Below are positions 49,428-61,009 of a DNA stretch of 64,000 bases, piece by piece; the stretch's first letter is position 1; every line of letters begins with the position of its first letter. The notes under the pieces were generated by a model. The model ran no database searches, was not told the origin of the DNA, and saw nothing but the letters and a program-made list of their open reading frames with translations. Origin of the DNA: Ptiloglossa arizonensis (lineage: Eukaryota; Arthropoda; Insecta; Hymenoptera; Colletidae); the NCBI RefSeq assembly GCF_051014685.1, contig NC_135058.1, positions 10,356,811 to 10,420,810 of the forward strand, written 5' to 3'. Position numbers and translations under genes: made by a program.

Positions 49428-52400
49428 TGATTAAAGGGTCACCGGGCCAGCAGCGACAGGAATATTCGATTTCGGTATTCGACGGGGCTGCAGCGCGATA
49501 AATTTCCCTGGCAGCGGCGACAGCGTCGCGACGAAGAAAAATACATACCGGAATCTACCGTTTTAAGAGACTCAGGTGTAGCGGCAGGTGGCGAGCGGGT
49601 TCTTTCCGCGTTGATCGACGGGGGAAAGGAAGACGTCGGTGGTTGGACACGGCGTCGATAGCGACCGTTAAGAACCGCGATCGGGGCTACGGGACATTAG
49701 ATTAATGGCCGGCGGCGTGTTCGATATTTGTATCGTCCCTCCGCATCGTCGACCGTGAACCGTTCGTTGTTCCGTGACTCCAATATCTCCAGGGCTCTAC
49801 CGCCATCGATATCTTTGTCGCCGAGCGACGATTAGCAATTTGCAACGGGTCTTGATCGTGGTTGGGTTATCACCACCCGCCAGAAATATCAAGAAAATGT
49901 GAAACCGATGCAGACACCGCTCGATACCAACCTCGAGCGCGATAGTCGCTCAGTTTCGAGATTCCAGCGACCGAGATATCGCTCGAACGATTTTCCTAGA
50001 ACGCGCAGATCTTCGCGATACCTTGTACAGCACAGTGATTTGGGTTAACACTTAAATCGAAATTAGTATTTTGAGGTATGGAATTATTCTGGACTCGTTT
50101 GACGCACGAAAAGATTCATGTGGGAAGAATTTGGAATTTTCTCGATGGATCCCACGATGGTAATTATTTACCGAATTTGCGTCTCAACGATGACTTTTCT
50201 CTTGTGATATATTATGTAGGGTGGAGTCTTGAGCAATCTGCATTTTGAACGACGTGGGTGGTGCTCTCCGGGTTGCTGAGTACGCTGGTTTAAAGTTTGC
50301 ATGCTTTCGAAGCTCGTGTAACTTATAACGTAGAGGAGGAATGGAGTTGGGAAGAGAACCGGATCAACTCTGATTTTTCGATTTTAACAGTTTGGATTTT
50401 TAATTGAATTTTTTTCATTGAACTTGGTACAATTGTGTGCAAAGATTACGATAATTTGGACCATGGACACCTATATGATTCAAGTTGCATGATATTTAAG
50501 ACACTGTTATTTTTAAGATATTTCAATATTATAATAATTCACGAAGTGTAAGACTCTGTAAATAATTATGGAAATCATTCTTGGCATAGGAATCGACTAC
50601 TGGACATATTTTAAGTTCAACATTTTTTCTACAAATAGACATTCCTCTCTCTAATGCTAAATGATTTTTATTCTTCTTCCAAACACCCGGTATCCATCTA
50701 TTATTTCGCGACAGGTCGTCAGGTGCGAGTTAACTGGTACTTGGCAACCTGTCAAGAAATTATAAATACTTGCAGAGAACACGAGGTTCGGTGAGTATTT
50801 CACGGTCACGAATGACTGAAATTGATTGTCACAATTGTCTGGATGCCAATCTTGGTTTTCCGGGAATCTCGATAAAAGTATTAAAACATTTCAGCCTTTA
50901 TTTACATGCAGTATACAAAGTGTTGTGTAACCGATCGTACAAACAAAAGTATTATATTACACGAGAAACTGAATCGAAAATTTAGAAGAAAACTTTTTCG
51001 TATAAAGTTTTGTTTCCAAAAAGTCAATTTCGAAAATTCATTGGGTGTACGTACGATTGGGTTTCGATAACGTGTCTGACCATCGCTCGATATTTCTACT
51101 TGCGTTGATATTCGTAAAACTCCATCGTAAAATATTTGCTCTTTTTACAATTTTACTACCTTCCATGAAGTTGAAACCTATCGAAACAAATAATACAGTA
51201 CAGTTAATACTTACGGACACCGACGTAAGTAGAAATAAGAAATAATGGTCAGACGGATTACCCAAGTAATTTTTCTCGTATAATTTATGGCCGATAAAGC
51301 CACGTATGAAAATAACTAATTTTATATTTTCAATATCGTCAAACCTTTCCACTTGTACAACGAGTTACACGACATCCTGTCGTACGAAACTAACGCGCAT
51401 TAAACCGACCTTTAGGAACGTACGATTAAGAAGAGAAACTCTTTAATCACATTTTCAGCCAAGGCAAGTGAACTTTACGCGTAGCTGGTAATTCAGACAT
51501 CGAAACATTTGTTCAGTTAAGCCCAAGTATTTTTAACTCAATCTGAAATCAATTCTATCCAACGATGCAAAATTTGAAAAAAAAAAAATAAAAAGGAGAA
51601 GAGATTTTGAAAATCGTGAAAAATCGTAAGAATCGACTGACGTCTTACCGTGTTCGGTTTTGCAATTTTCGAACGCGAATTTATCATTGATATAGCGAAT
51701 TTGAGAAGTGTACGAGCACTGTGTCGCGCGAACGATGCTGTGGTTGCTCACCGGATCAGTTCGGTGGCAGTTAATTAGATTCTAAACGTGGCGAGAGTCG
51801 AAAGTACGTGATGGTATTAATATCCGATATAATATTCGGCGCACGTACATTGATTGTGCCGATGTTTAACAATAATCGGCGGAACGTAACAGGAAATCTA
51901 ATTTTCGGCTTCCCCGTAACAATGCTAAATATGGCAATGCCCTACCGATACAAATACGGATATAGTATAAATGCAAATATAATGCTATTTTGTATACGGT
52001 GCAGTATACCGCTTTATGATCCACAAATTACTAATAAACGTGTTACGAATGCCCCCAGTCTATTATTACAGTCGAAGGAACAGCGTACGGTTTGCTTTCA
52101 ATTAATTATAAATATAGTTTCCTCTATATGTATCGTAACGATGTAAATTGAAAAGACGAATAATATTCCATTACGCTTACGTAAACTTACACGCAATATA
52201 TGTATCGTCGATTATTTGTTAACTCTTGTGTCGTTTACAACGATACTATATAGAGCGTTGTTCGAAACGGTGTCGAATAATTTCGAGCCAGTTAACTCGC
52301 GAAAGAACGTACCGGGAGGAAAATATTAATCATCGGGTATACACGGAGAGCATTTTTTTTTCTCTCTCTCCGCCGAGTCATCAGAAATTCCGTTTTATCA

Positions 52401-52769
52401 TTCCGTACGAGCCAGACTCCCTCTGCAGCGAAGTGTCTCTGAAATGATGGGAATTGGAAAAAAATCTCAAGGAATGTTACGCGACTCAAAGGGGTCTACC
52501 TCGTTAACGATTTTCGTGAAAGTTTAAGTGCCTCCGTGATAGAAGGCACCTTAATGGGATCATAAGTTTATGATAAGATAGAACGTACTGGGATGACTGA
52601 AATCAAGTGTAGAGTTATTAACGGCCATTTAAAATTCTTAAAAGCATCGCTATCGTGACTGAGTGAATTCGTCACGATTTTAAAATACTTACGAAAAATT
52701 TCCCCCGACCTCTGAAGCTTCGAAAATGTTTAAACGATTCCTGTAATCGAATCGATCTCGATTGCTCGC
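49428..52769. other. Non-coding stretch
   Basis: CpG-rich to about 50000, then AT-rich. A ttataaatac at 50759 has no convincing initiator downstream. A 112-codon frame (51808-52146) with hydrophobic runs has no recognised domain. A bulged 10-bp hairpin at 52524-52554 is listed separately. Confidence 0.5.
52524..52554. repeat. 10-bp hairpin with a single bulge
   Basis: ttaagtgcct (52524-52533) pairs with aggca-c-cttaa (52544-52554), with one unpaired c and a 10-nt loop. Confidence 0.8.
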
Positions 52770-52842
52770 TCAAGGTCATTCCCCTACCCTAAATCACGAT
52801 ATGGGTGGAGTCAAGTGATCTTCGGTGACCTTGAACGGTCAC
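52770..52842. promoter_or_regulatory. Paired inverted FTZ-F1/ERR-type nuclear receptor sites
   Basis: tcaaggtca lies on the plus strand at 52770-52778, and its exact reverse complement tgaccttga at 52826-52834. The second lies within a hairpin gtgacc/ggtcac (52825-52842) and is followed by a further ggtca half. TCAAGGTCA is the known extended half-site of monomeric orphan receptors such as FTZ-F1 and ERR. Two exact 9-mers within 65 bp are unlikely by chance, but function is inferred from motif match alone. Confidence 0.35.
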
Positions 52843-53552
52843 TTTTCTCTTTCCGTATCTGTACAAACATTTTAAATTTTACACTCGTATACGAAGCGTT
52901 CAAAAATTAATGTGAAAACTTTCAACATCTCCAACGATCTCTATTGTTGTTAACAAGTATCGAATCTCATTGGAAACACGTTCGACGACCATATAACCTA
53001 CAAAAACATGCTCCGCACGGATAGTTAAATATTCGGTTAACGAAGACTCCGTCGCGGGATGTTTTCCGGGAAAGTTTACAGCACTTGATTAGCAAAGGAA
53101 GTAAAGGAAGCTTTAATTTGATCTCCGATCGGTGATGTCGAAGATATCGGAGCGATAAATCAGATTCATCCGGGCAGTTTAATCGAGGGAACGAGTGTAA
53201 CGTCGATGAATCAATTTTTTGCCAGTCGTTTCTATAGATCCAACGACGCGGACGGTCCACGCGAGTCTCATTTCCATTTAGCGACGTTTACATTTCGTTA
53301 ATGACACCGTCGTAAAGCGGATGCCTCCCCGAGGAGGGAGGGGATGTATCCCGTGGCTGCGAAAGAAACAGAGGCGTCGTAATCGTTAAACGGGCCGATA
53401 AATTTCAGCTGATTTACGGAACGGTTTTACGATCTGATAATAATGAAGCACCGGGCCTCCATCGATTTCCCTCTTTATTATTCGCGAAACGAACGAGTGG
53501 ACACGATTGCTCCTTTCGTCGGAGATAAAAGCGTTTATTGCGCGATTAAGGG

Positions 53553-53592
53553 ATCTCTCTCTCTCTCTCTCTTACTCTCTTTCTTTTTCTTT
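53553..53592. repeat. (tc)n microsatellite
   Basis: About ten tc units, then interrupted tc/ttc units. Seen directly. Confidence 0.93.
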
Positions 53593-54699
53593 CTCTATCC
53601 GCTTTGAGGATCTGCGCGATAAAAGCCAAATTAAATAGAAGCAGAAATGATCGTCCCACGTTCTGAACCACCTAGCGGAGGATCTTTTCCGCGAGACTGT
53701 TCCAGCAGATGTTACCTCGGATGTGCCTATTAGTCGGTAACAGTCTCGTACACGCGGAGGCTTCGAACTCGCCAAAGAGAAAGATCTTAACGACGGTCAT
53801 AGAGCGGCTAACTGAAGGGAGTGGATGTTGAAATTTAATTAAAGACCGGCGTAAGAAAACAACCGCGAGAGGAGAGCTTTCGTCTCGAACTGACGCTAGC
53901 GTTACCGAAGTGTCCACTGCTGGATCCAGAACGAAACACGATAATTGTTCGTACTGGAATTGGTGCGGAAGAAAGTACCCTTTCGAACGAATCCGGACGA
54001 TTTTTAAAAGAGAAGTGTAATATTTCTTTAAATTTCACGAGAAATTATATTACACAATGCGAACGAGTCGAAGAAGAATTCAAATTGATAACATTTTGTA
54101 TATTTGTTGAACTTTGAATATTTTATTCAACTAGGTTAACGTAAATTTCTATTCCAAAGTGTTTAACTTTCTTTGGGTGTATTACACAAATGTAAGACAT
54201 CGACTGAAGAATTTTCTTTCTTTTGTTTTATTCATCATTGAACACAAATTGTAGGAAGTTTTTATTCCAACGTGTGTGATCTTTTTCGATTAAAGGATTT
54301 ACCTGTGTTCTGTTCACGAAGAAGCAAATGTTGCAAGAAAAATGTTCAAATTCGTATCGATGGGAAAAATACTCGAATGAACTCGTCGGACGAAAACTTG
54401 CTCTCCCAACGAGAGCACGAACCGCGTCGTCGTTTAAATAACGGAACGAAGAGGACTGTCTTCGCTAGAATTTTCTCCTCTGTGTCGGCCGGTAGGAAGC
54501 AACTCCGGATGAAAAGTTTCACAGGATTCGATCTAGCGATAAGTGCGAGAACTAACAGCGAAGTTACGTGCTCCTATGACAGCGGGGACGGAAATTGATG
54601 CGCCGAAGAACGAAATGGAAAGAAGAGGGAGAAACAGATTGACCTTTTGATCCCGTAACGTCTACGTGACATCCGTAAGATCAACGTGACTCCCTCGGG

Positions 54700-54728
54700 T
54701 GCCCCGGCGCTGAAAGCGCGGACGGGCA
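54700..54728. repeat. Compound hairpin with gaa triloop
   Basis: tgccc (54700-54704) pairs with gggca (54724-54728), and gcgct (54707-54711) with agcgc (54715-54719), around the loop gaa. The core gctgaaagc recurs in a second hairpin at 58187-58199. Confidence 0.7.
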
Positions 54729-56024
54729 TGCGCACCGCGAACCCACACACTTCCGGGAACTCGATGTATGCGAGCTGGTTCGTCCGCTAACCCACTGCCT
54801 CCTTTAATTTACATCTCATTTCTTCGAAGCCGCCACCATTTTCAACCGAATCCCACGAAGTCCGACGAATCGAACGGAAAAACTGCAATCGGCCGAGGGT
54901 GATGTTAAACGGATCCACGACCTTGATCCACTTCTGATCTCCAATTTTTCTTCAACGTGATCGAATTACCCACCCCTGATCCCTCGTGGACCCTACGAAC
55001 GACGATCCGCGAGAATTTCGACAATCCTCGCTTCGTTCACCGAACCGCGAGGTGGTCCAATTTTTCTCGTCGTCGGGGAACATCCAAGTAAGTCGAGAAT
55101 AGAAAAAGCTCGGTCGAATTGCGAACAATGGATCACGCGTACGCTTTCCTCTTACCGGGTCTCGCCTACTTGTCGGGTCTACGTGTAAAATGAACCATTA
55201 CACGAACGTTGGAACGAATGCCGAGCGATAATGTCGTTACAACGAGACAATGGACGGACACGAATTTCTATTGTTGAGCCGCGGCTGAAAATAAGGGACG
55301 CGTAAAGAGGGAACGAGCGAGTTTCGTAAATTGGAGGCTGATTGTGCTTCGTTACGAAATTGGAGAGATTACTCGTCGTCTGGTAATTGCTTCGCTGTCA
55401 GGGATCTTCCTTGTCGAGGTTGAAAATTATTTGTAGCCGTGTGATACGAGGAACGCGATAACGAGGGGGACTTAAAGCCGATCTTCCGCGCAAACGACGC
55501 GACTGCATTGCGACGGGAGCACGTTCTCGAGTCTTTAAGCCCTTTTCCAACCTACGCAGCCCGATTGCGAATCGAACGGGAACGATCGCTCGACGATCAT
55601 TCGTAATCGAATCTTCTGACCGTTATTCCAGCGAGAACGACACGATTTTGAGAACGGTCGATATTTTGAACTGTGAGTCTATATTTTGAACACGATTAAC
55701 TCAATGGATAGACGATTGCTTCCCAATCGTCCTCACGTCAAATATTTAAGTCATTCTTCCACCTAAACGATTCACCTCCATACAGACACAACTTCGCAAT
55801 ATCTACAAGTTGAAACTTTAAGCCCTCTCATCTTTCATCCTAACCTTCCTCCATATACCAAGTTAATCTATTACGTACTACAAAGAATTGAAAAGACGTC
55901 ACCCAGCAGAAATTTCGAATCGTATCGTGTAATACGTTTCAGTACATTCCTTTTAATCCAGACGTCTTTCAAACTTCCCGTAGTACACTCGAGTGTCTAG
56001 TTAATTTTCGTATTTAATTTTCCA

Positions 56025-56227
56025 AATTGAAATAAAATTTACCCATTCGATTATTTCACCCCTATGGAGAATAATTATACAAAAAAAAAATACGTATCCT
56101 CCTCCCTCGGAGAAGGATATAAAAATAAAAAATTGAAATAAAATTTATCCATTCGATTATTTCACCCCTATGGAGAATAATTTTACAAAAAAAAAAAGAA
56201 ATACGTATCCTCCTCCTTCGTAGAAGT
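56025..56227. repeat. Recent tandem duplication, unit ~106 bp, two copies
   Basis: Copies at about 56025-56130 and 56131-56227 are nearly identical over attcgattatttcaccccta, tggagaataatt, a poly-A run and tacgtatcctcctcc. Differences are a few substitutions and the poly-A length. A gtacactcgag / gtacactggctcg string sits on each outer side, so the duplicated segment may be longer in origin. The minus-strand frame through it is repeat-driven. Confidence 0.93.
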
Positions 56228-56279
56228 ACACTGGCTCGGATAAGATCACGACCCCGTTGCATTCGTCTTTGACTCGCGA

Positions 56280-57018
56280 TGAAAGCAACAAAAGGTGGTT
56301 TACCTTTCTTCTCCCCTGGAAAGCCGTTGCTCGCGAGGCGGCAAAGCGGAGCGAGCGTCTTCGTTTTAGAAGTTAAGCGCGCGCCCTTAGCTATTCGCGA
56401 CCGTTTCCCCCTTTCTAGCTTTACGCGTCGGTCGACGAGCCGGAGCCCTTATTGTCAGCGTACGTGTTCGTCGCGGAACGCGACCGAGGTGGTCCCATTA
56501 TAACCGCGGAGACGCGAACAGATGCAAAGGACCGTGTTGCAGGTTACAAGCGTGGAAATGCAGCCGCGCGACGTATATGGCAAGGCTGTCTGACGCGTCT
56601 CGTATACGACCCGGCCGCCGTCCCGTCTGTGGGCGTCGTTGTGGGACGACACACGTACCGATTCCCTTTTCTTATAAACGACGACTCCACTGAACTCGGG
56701 GTACCACTGTGGCGCGTCAGCTCGCGTCGCGAAACTATTCCTTTCTTGCCTCGATCCCGTCGATTTCGCGCGGCGCCATTGAACACCGCGGAACAATACG
56801 TTCCTCGCCTCTTTCGCGACCTTTCAGCTCCCTTTGATACTTCGATGTACACGTACACCGTTCCGCGAGGAACTTGGAACCAAGATTTGCGTAAACTCGA
56901 GAAAAATGCGAGCGAACACCGTGACACGTCGTGGACTGGAATCGCGTGTGCATTGTCTCGCTTATCGCGGATTATATTTCTCCGGCTCGAGGAGAATTCT
57001 ACACCGACCCTCGTTTAA
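56280..57018. other. CpG-rich block with long overlapping frames, coding status unproven
   Basis: A plus-strand frame of 188 codons (56452-57018) overlaps minus-strand frames of 127 and 113 codons. Compositions are arginine-rich in all frames, there is no recognisable domain or signal peptide, and the DNA is stop-poor because of its CpG content. I read it as a compositional island, perhaps regulatory, and not as a gene. Confidence 0.35.
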
Positions 57019-58184
57019 AGCCTTCCGGCTCCAATTTTTCTCTATTGAGCGAGAAAGTTTTTTTTTTTATTCTTGTTTCTCTCTGCGATCAGAGCAGCGT
57101 CGACAGTGTCGGTAATCAACGACAGGTTCGATCGTTTTTAGATTTCGCGGTGTAGTCTCTTTTAAGCGATCAAGGATATTTTCAATGCGCTTCTGTAACG
57201 TCAGAGATGTATCTGGGAGCGGTTTATAAATATTTGCGTAGGTGGCTGGGTTAGTAGTGGTTGGTTGCAATAGATGGAAGTTGAGTCTGGATTGGACAAA
57301 GAGATATTGTATAATAATTAAAACGCTAGTGATTCTTCGCGTGAAAATAAATAAAGCGTACAAAATATCGAATCTCTCCAGATCCTTACTGGAGCACATC
57401 GTATGCTTCTACTTGATATATACCAGCTACTTTTTAATCCAAGACCAATTAACAGCGTCAATTACAAGACAAAAACGAAGGAACAATTACATTTATAAAA
57501 GATCTGTATTTTCTTCCTTCTTCCAATCTTGAAATCGATTTCCTCGATAACGAATCCAAGGGCGAAAAAACCTCGGTGGAAATTTTCGATTTGTTCATCC
57601 CTTTCCCGGTGGCGCCATTACTCCCCGTCCCACCCCGTGCAACGATCCCGTACACATAGCGGAGTAATAAGGTGTACAGTTACTCTCGTAAATCACCGGG
57701 AGATAATAATAGTAGGTCGAGCTGAACTTCTACCGCGTTCCTTAAAAATGTTGAAACCACAAGTCGGGTCGGTCAGCCGGATCCGCGGTCTATCGGGCAC
57801 ACGTACGCCGGGGATCCAGACGAGCAGAGGGGTGGAGATGATCTCGCGAACGATTCGTGCTCGCACTTCACCCGTTATCTGTGTTTTTCATCCGCTTATC
57901 GGTAACGTGACTCGCGAATTCTGCCCACTCGTCTTGCAAATACAAGTCCCGATCCGCGACTGCCCGTAAACCGAGCGATCTTAACAGAGATCGACCGAAC
58001 GTCTCCCGCGCTCTGGGTCTCTGGGTCGTACGGAATTTATTATTCACTGTAGGGTTCGAGGGCACCCGCGGGTACAAATAAAACGTTCGCTAAAGCGTTT
58101 ATCGTCGAATAAAGATGTTGCGCGCGAGGGTACATTATCCGGGAAGACGATAAAGAGGCAGCTGCGACTCTCGCGGTGGATGTC

Positions 58185-58201
58185 ACGGGCTGAAAGCCCG
58201 T
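58185..58201. repeat. Perfect 7-bp hairpin with gaa triloop
   Basis: acgggct (58185-58191) and agcccgt (58195-58201) are exact reverse complements around gaa. It shares the gctgaaagc core with the hairpin at 54700-54728. Confidence 0.82.
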
Positions 58202-58458
58202 ACCGCTTCTCCGAGCATTAATTTCGCGGATGGCAATCGAAAACACGGTTAAGCGAATATTTGAATGAGAATGCGCCCAGCGAATGCCAACTCGACGTTG
58301 GAGATCCCGGTGGAGAACACCGAGACGCAGAGAGGGAGTAATCGCGATTCGAAACAAAATCCTGGTCGATCATAAATTCCTATCTTCCTTTACGACCCTC
58401 GAAACAATCACGACCGAGAGATATCAATTTTAACTCTTTTTCTTCCTCTTTTTTTCCA

Positions 58459-58484
58459 TTTCTCTCTCTCTCTCTCTCTCTCTT
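58459..58484. repeat. (tc)n microsatellite
   Basis: About twelve uninterrupted tc units, seen directly. Confidence 0.95.
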
Positions 58485-60201
58485 TTTATTTTTCTCTCTC
58501 CTTTTCTCTACCCTAAAATCGTCGAGGCGAAGAAACTTAACACGAGAGTCGTTCGATAAATGCAGACGGTAATGGTCAATAATGTATTCTCGATCGGTCA
58601 TACTCGTTTCGGAAGGCAGTAACTTGGATTATTTCTTTATGTAGGCTTCCATCGCGATAAGACGATTGTTCTATCGGGTTTTTATCCCCGTGGTAAAAGA
58701 TCGTCGCGATATCTCGCGAAGACAAAGTTGCGGCGATTGCCTTCGACGAGCTTCTTTATTGGACACTTATTCTTGCGCGAAGCTCTCGGGCCAATAACGG
58801 CGCCCGATGGCCGATAATTGAAAAATATCGAGCATTGTTGCTAAGATGGCATGGGGCACGAAAGATACATTTGTCAAGGTTCTCGCGGATAAATCCAAGG
58901 GTTTCGAAGCTTGGAAATATTTCGTTGAGAAGTTCCGTTGTTCAAATCGTCTCGACCTTGAGAATCTCGTTCCTCTCCACGTATTCTACGGAGAAAAAAC
59001 TTCCGAAGGAGTCGCGAAGTATCGTTAGAGTTCCGGCCAATCAGACGGCGCCGAGTCGCTCCCAGATTGGTGCACGCGATCACGGGAGACCAAGTGGGGG
59101 GAAACGTTGCACCTCCACGAGCTGTTCGCGCGATTCAATTGGTCCGAACTTCGACAACTTTTTGCCTGGAAACTATTCATTCGCGACGTACGGTTTCTTG
59201 GGAACCTTTTATCGTTTCGTCGAGTAGAACAGGGAGCAAGAAACGAAAAACTTCACTTCGATTTCTGGGTCAAGGTGGATCTCGCGACGAAGTTTGTAAA
59301 TAATTTCCCGTAGATCCAAGTGCATTCGTCACTTTGAACATTTTGAGTATTCGATAGTATTTGTTAAATTTTCCTCGTCTTTGCGTCTTCGCTCGAAGAA
59401 AACTGCAGCTCCTTCGAATCGAAGGGAACTCTTATCTTTATCTTGACGAAAAAACGAAACAACCAACAGCTTCGAATATAGAAATAAAGTGCAACCAATC
59501 GATGGGTCGAAGAAGACCCAAGGCACGCGGAAAGGTCAACCAGCAGGTTTCACCACGAGCCACGATATCCCCGTGTTTCCCTTATTCGCGGTTGTCGCTC
59601 GAAGAGATCGGAACTCCGCGAAACTGCATCGAGCGAATCGAAAGCAGGGCCCGAGAGCTCGTCCGATCTCCCATCGTTCGGCCAAGGAGGCTTAACGAGT
59701 GGTACGATCGCAACAAACTCGTCGCTAATTGGGATCAAATAATACATAGACGGCGGAGTCTGCCTAACGAGGCGTCTTAACGAGCGGCAATGAAACGTTA
59801 TACGCGTACCGACTGCGCCCATCGCGGCCCAAATATCGCCGCGGACTGTCATTAACACGTCGTATACACCGGGATGGGGTCTCGCGTAAACCGTGTTTTA
59901 TTATTCGTCGAGGGGCCCGTTACGAGTGGAGCGTTCAACCGAGAACCTCGTGTCCCGTGGCAATTAAAATCGCCACCTCTAGCCCTAATTACGCTCTATC
60001 CGAGCGGGCAGCACCGCGTTGGCCACGGCTCGAGAGAGGAGAGGAGAGGAACGTCGCGGCGACCGTGCTCCGCAATAAAACGATTCGATCCGTTCCTACG
60101 GTCCGGGGCGTAATCGAATAATTATATCGATCATAAATCAGCGAGTACGATTAAGCCCCGCTGGTAATTGCCACTCTTCGCGGCGGACACTCGTCGAGAG
60201 G

Positions 60202-60249
60202 ACTCGTCGGGGTACCGAGCTCCTCGAGGAGCGGTACCGGAGGACGAGT
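60202..60249. repeat. 48-bp nested palindrome (stem-loop 1 of a cluster)
   Basis: actcgtc (60202-60208) pairs with gacgagt (60243-60249); ggtacc (60211-60216) with ggtacc (60233-60238); gctcc (60219-60223) with ggagc (60228-60232), around tcga. Eighteen base pairs in three helices with small asymmetric internal loops. Confidence 0.85.
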
Positions 60250-60274
60250 GGTGGGCTCGGGGGGCTTTGTCGAG

Positions 60275-60316
60275 TAACTAACCGGGGATTCCTCGAACCG
60301 AGGAGGCTCCCAGTTA
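60275..60316. repeat. 42-bp nested palindrome (stem-loop 2 of a cluster)
   Basis: taact (60275-60279) pairs with agtta (60312-60316), a ggga run with tccc, and cctcg (60291-60295) with cgagg (60299-60303) around aac. A third, weaker stem may form at 60356-60395. Confidence 0.75.
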
Positions 60317-61009
60317 ATTATCCTACGACCGCCGGGCGTCTCGGATGCTGACTAACGATTCGAGTAATGGTCGTGATCCCAACGATCTATTATCGAAACA
60401 ACCCCCGGTGTCGGTTCGGAATCGCGGCTTTTATTTGGGTTAGATGGCGAAACGGTGAGACGATCGAGGAGAGACCGGCGTGAAAACGAGAGAGAGACGA
60501 GAGACAGAGAGAGAGAGCACGTGAACATCGCGAGCCGCGCGCGAAACCAGTCCCACGCTGGATTCCAAATACAGGAGGGTAGAAACCGGATGATAAAGAG
60601 AAAACGACGGAAAACGACATCGCGTAGTACGGTGTCGGGCGAGCGCGATCTCGGCCCACGCGATTCGCTTTTATCGATTCATTCAGTATTCCAGCGGCGT
60701 CGCGCGAACCTCGGCTTTTTAAGACGTCGACCCGGGCCACTCTCTCTCTCTCTCTCTCTTTCTCTTTTTTTCTTTCTGTGCGTTGAGCTCGCGCCGCGGT
60801 TCGGTATTTATTATTTATCGCGGCGACCTATTTATTCGCGTACTCTCCACCTCCGTGGTCCCGCGCCCCGGTATTTTATTCACGTGGATTCGCGCATAGT
60901 TTATCCCGGTGTCCGATCACCGGATACGAACGTTTTCTCCCTAACGCCGAGTTTGCCTCGTTGTCGTTCGTAGGTGGATGGGATCGTTGCATCGTCCTTT
61001 CTTGCGGCA
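60317..61009. other. Non-coding stretch
   Basis: Includes a (ct)n run at 60740-60776 and CpG-rich DNA. Overlapping frames of up to 172 codons on both strands reflect composition and microsatellites. No gene recognised. Confidence 0.5.
60740..60776. repeat. (ct)n / T-rich polypyrimidine tract
   Basis: About nine ct units followed by a T-rich pyrimidine stretch, seen directly. Confidence 0.94.

Larger units (their letters stand above)
52843..56020. other. Non-coding stretch with microsatellite and short stems
   Basis: A (tc)n run lies at 53553-53592. A compound hairpin tgccc-gcgct-gaa-agcgc-gggca lies at 54700-54728. A tRNA-like string near 55695-55750 was rejected. A 108-codon frame (54272-54598) lacks a domain. 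No gene recognised. Confidence 0.55.
57019..60201. other. Non-coding stretch with one interrupted frame
   Basis: A plus-strand frame from 58846 to 59313 with a single in-frame TAG (59026-59028) is treated as a finding. A (tc)n run lies at 58459-58484, a perfect hairpin at 58185-58201 and a cgcga/tcgcg stem near 58704. CpG-rich DNA follows 59800. No gene recognised. Confidence 0.5.

Noticed and set aside
55695..55750. tRNA-like string with an A-box-like aactcaatggata and a possible anticodon stem
   Set aside because: The anticodon helix folds as 6 bp with a 5-nt loop, there is no GGTTCGA-type T loop, and acceptor ends do not pair.
56452..57018. 188-codon plus-strand open frame, the longest in the window
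   Set aside because: CpG-rich, stop-poor DNA with long frames on both strands, arginine-rich composition and no recognisable domain. Not strong enough to call a CDS.
58040..58090. gggttcgaggg resembling a tRNA B box
   Set aside because: The flanking T stem does not pair and no A box lies at the required distance.
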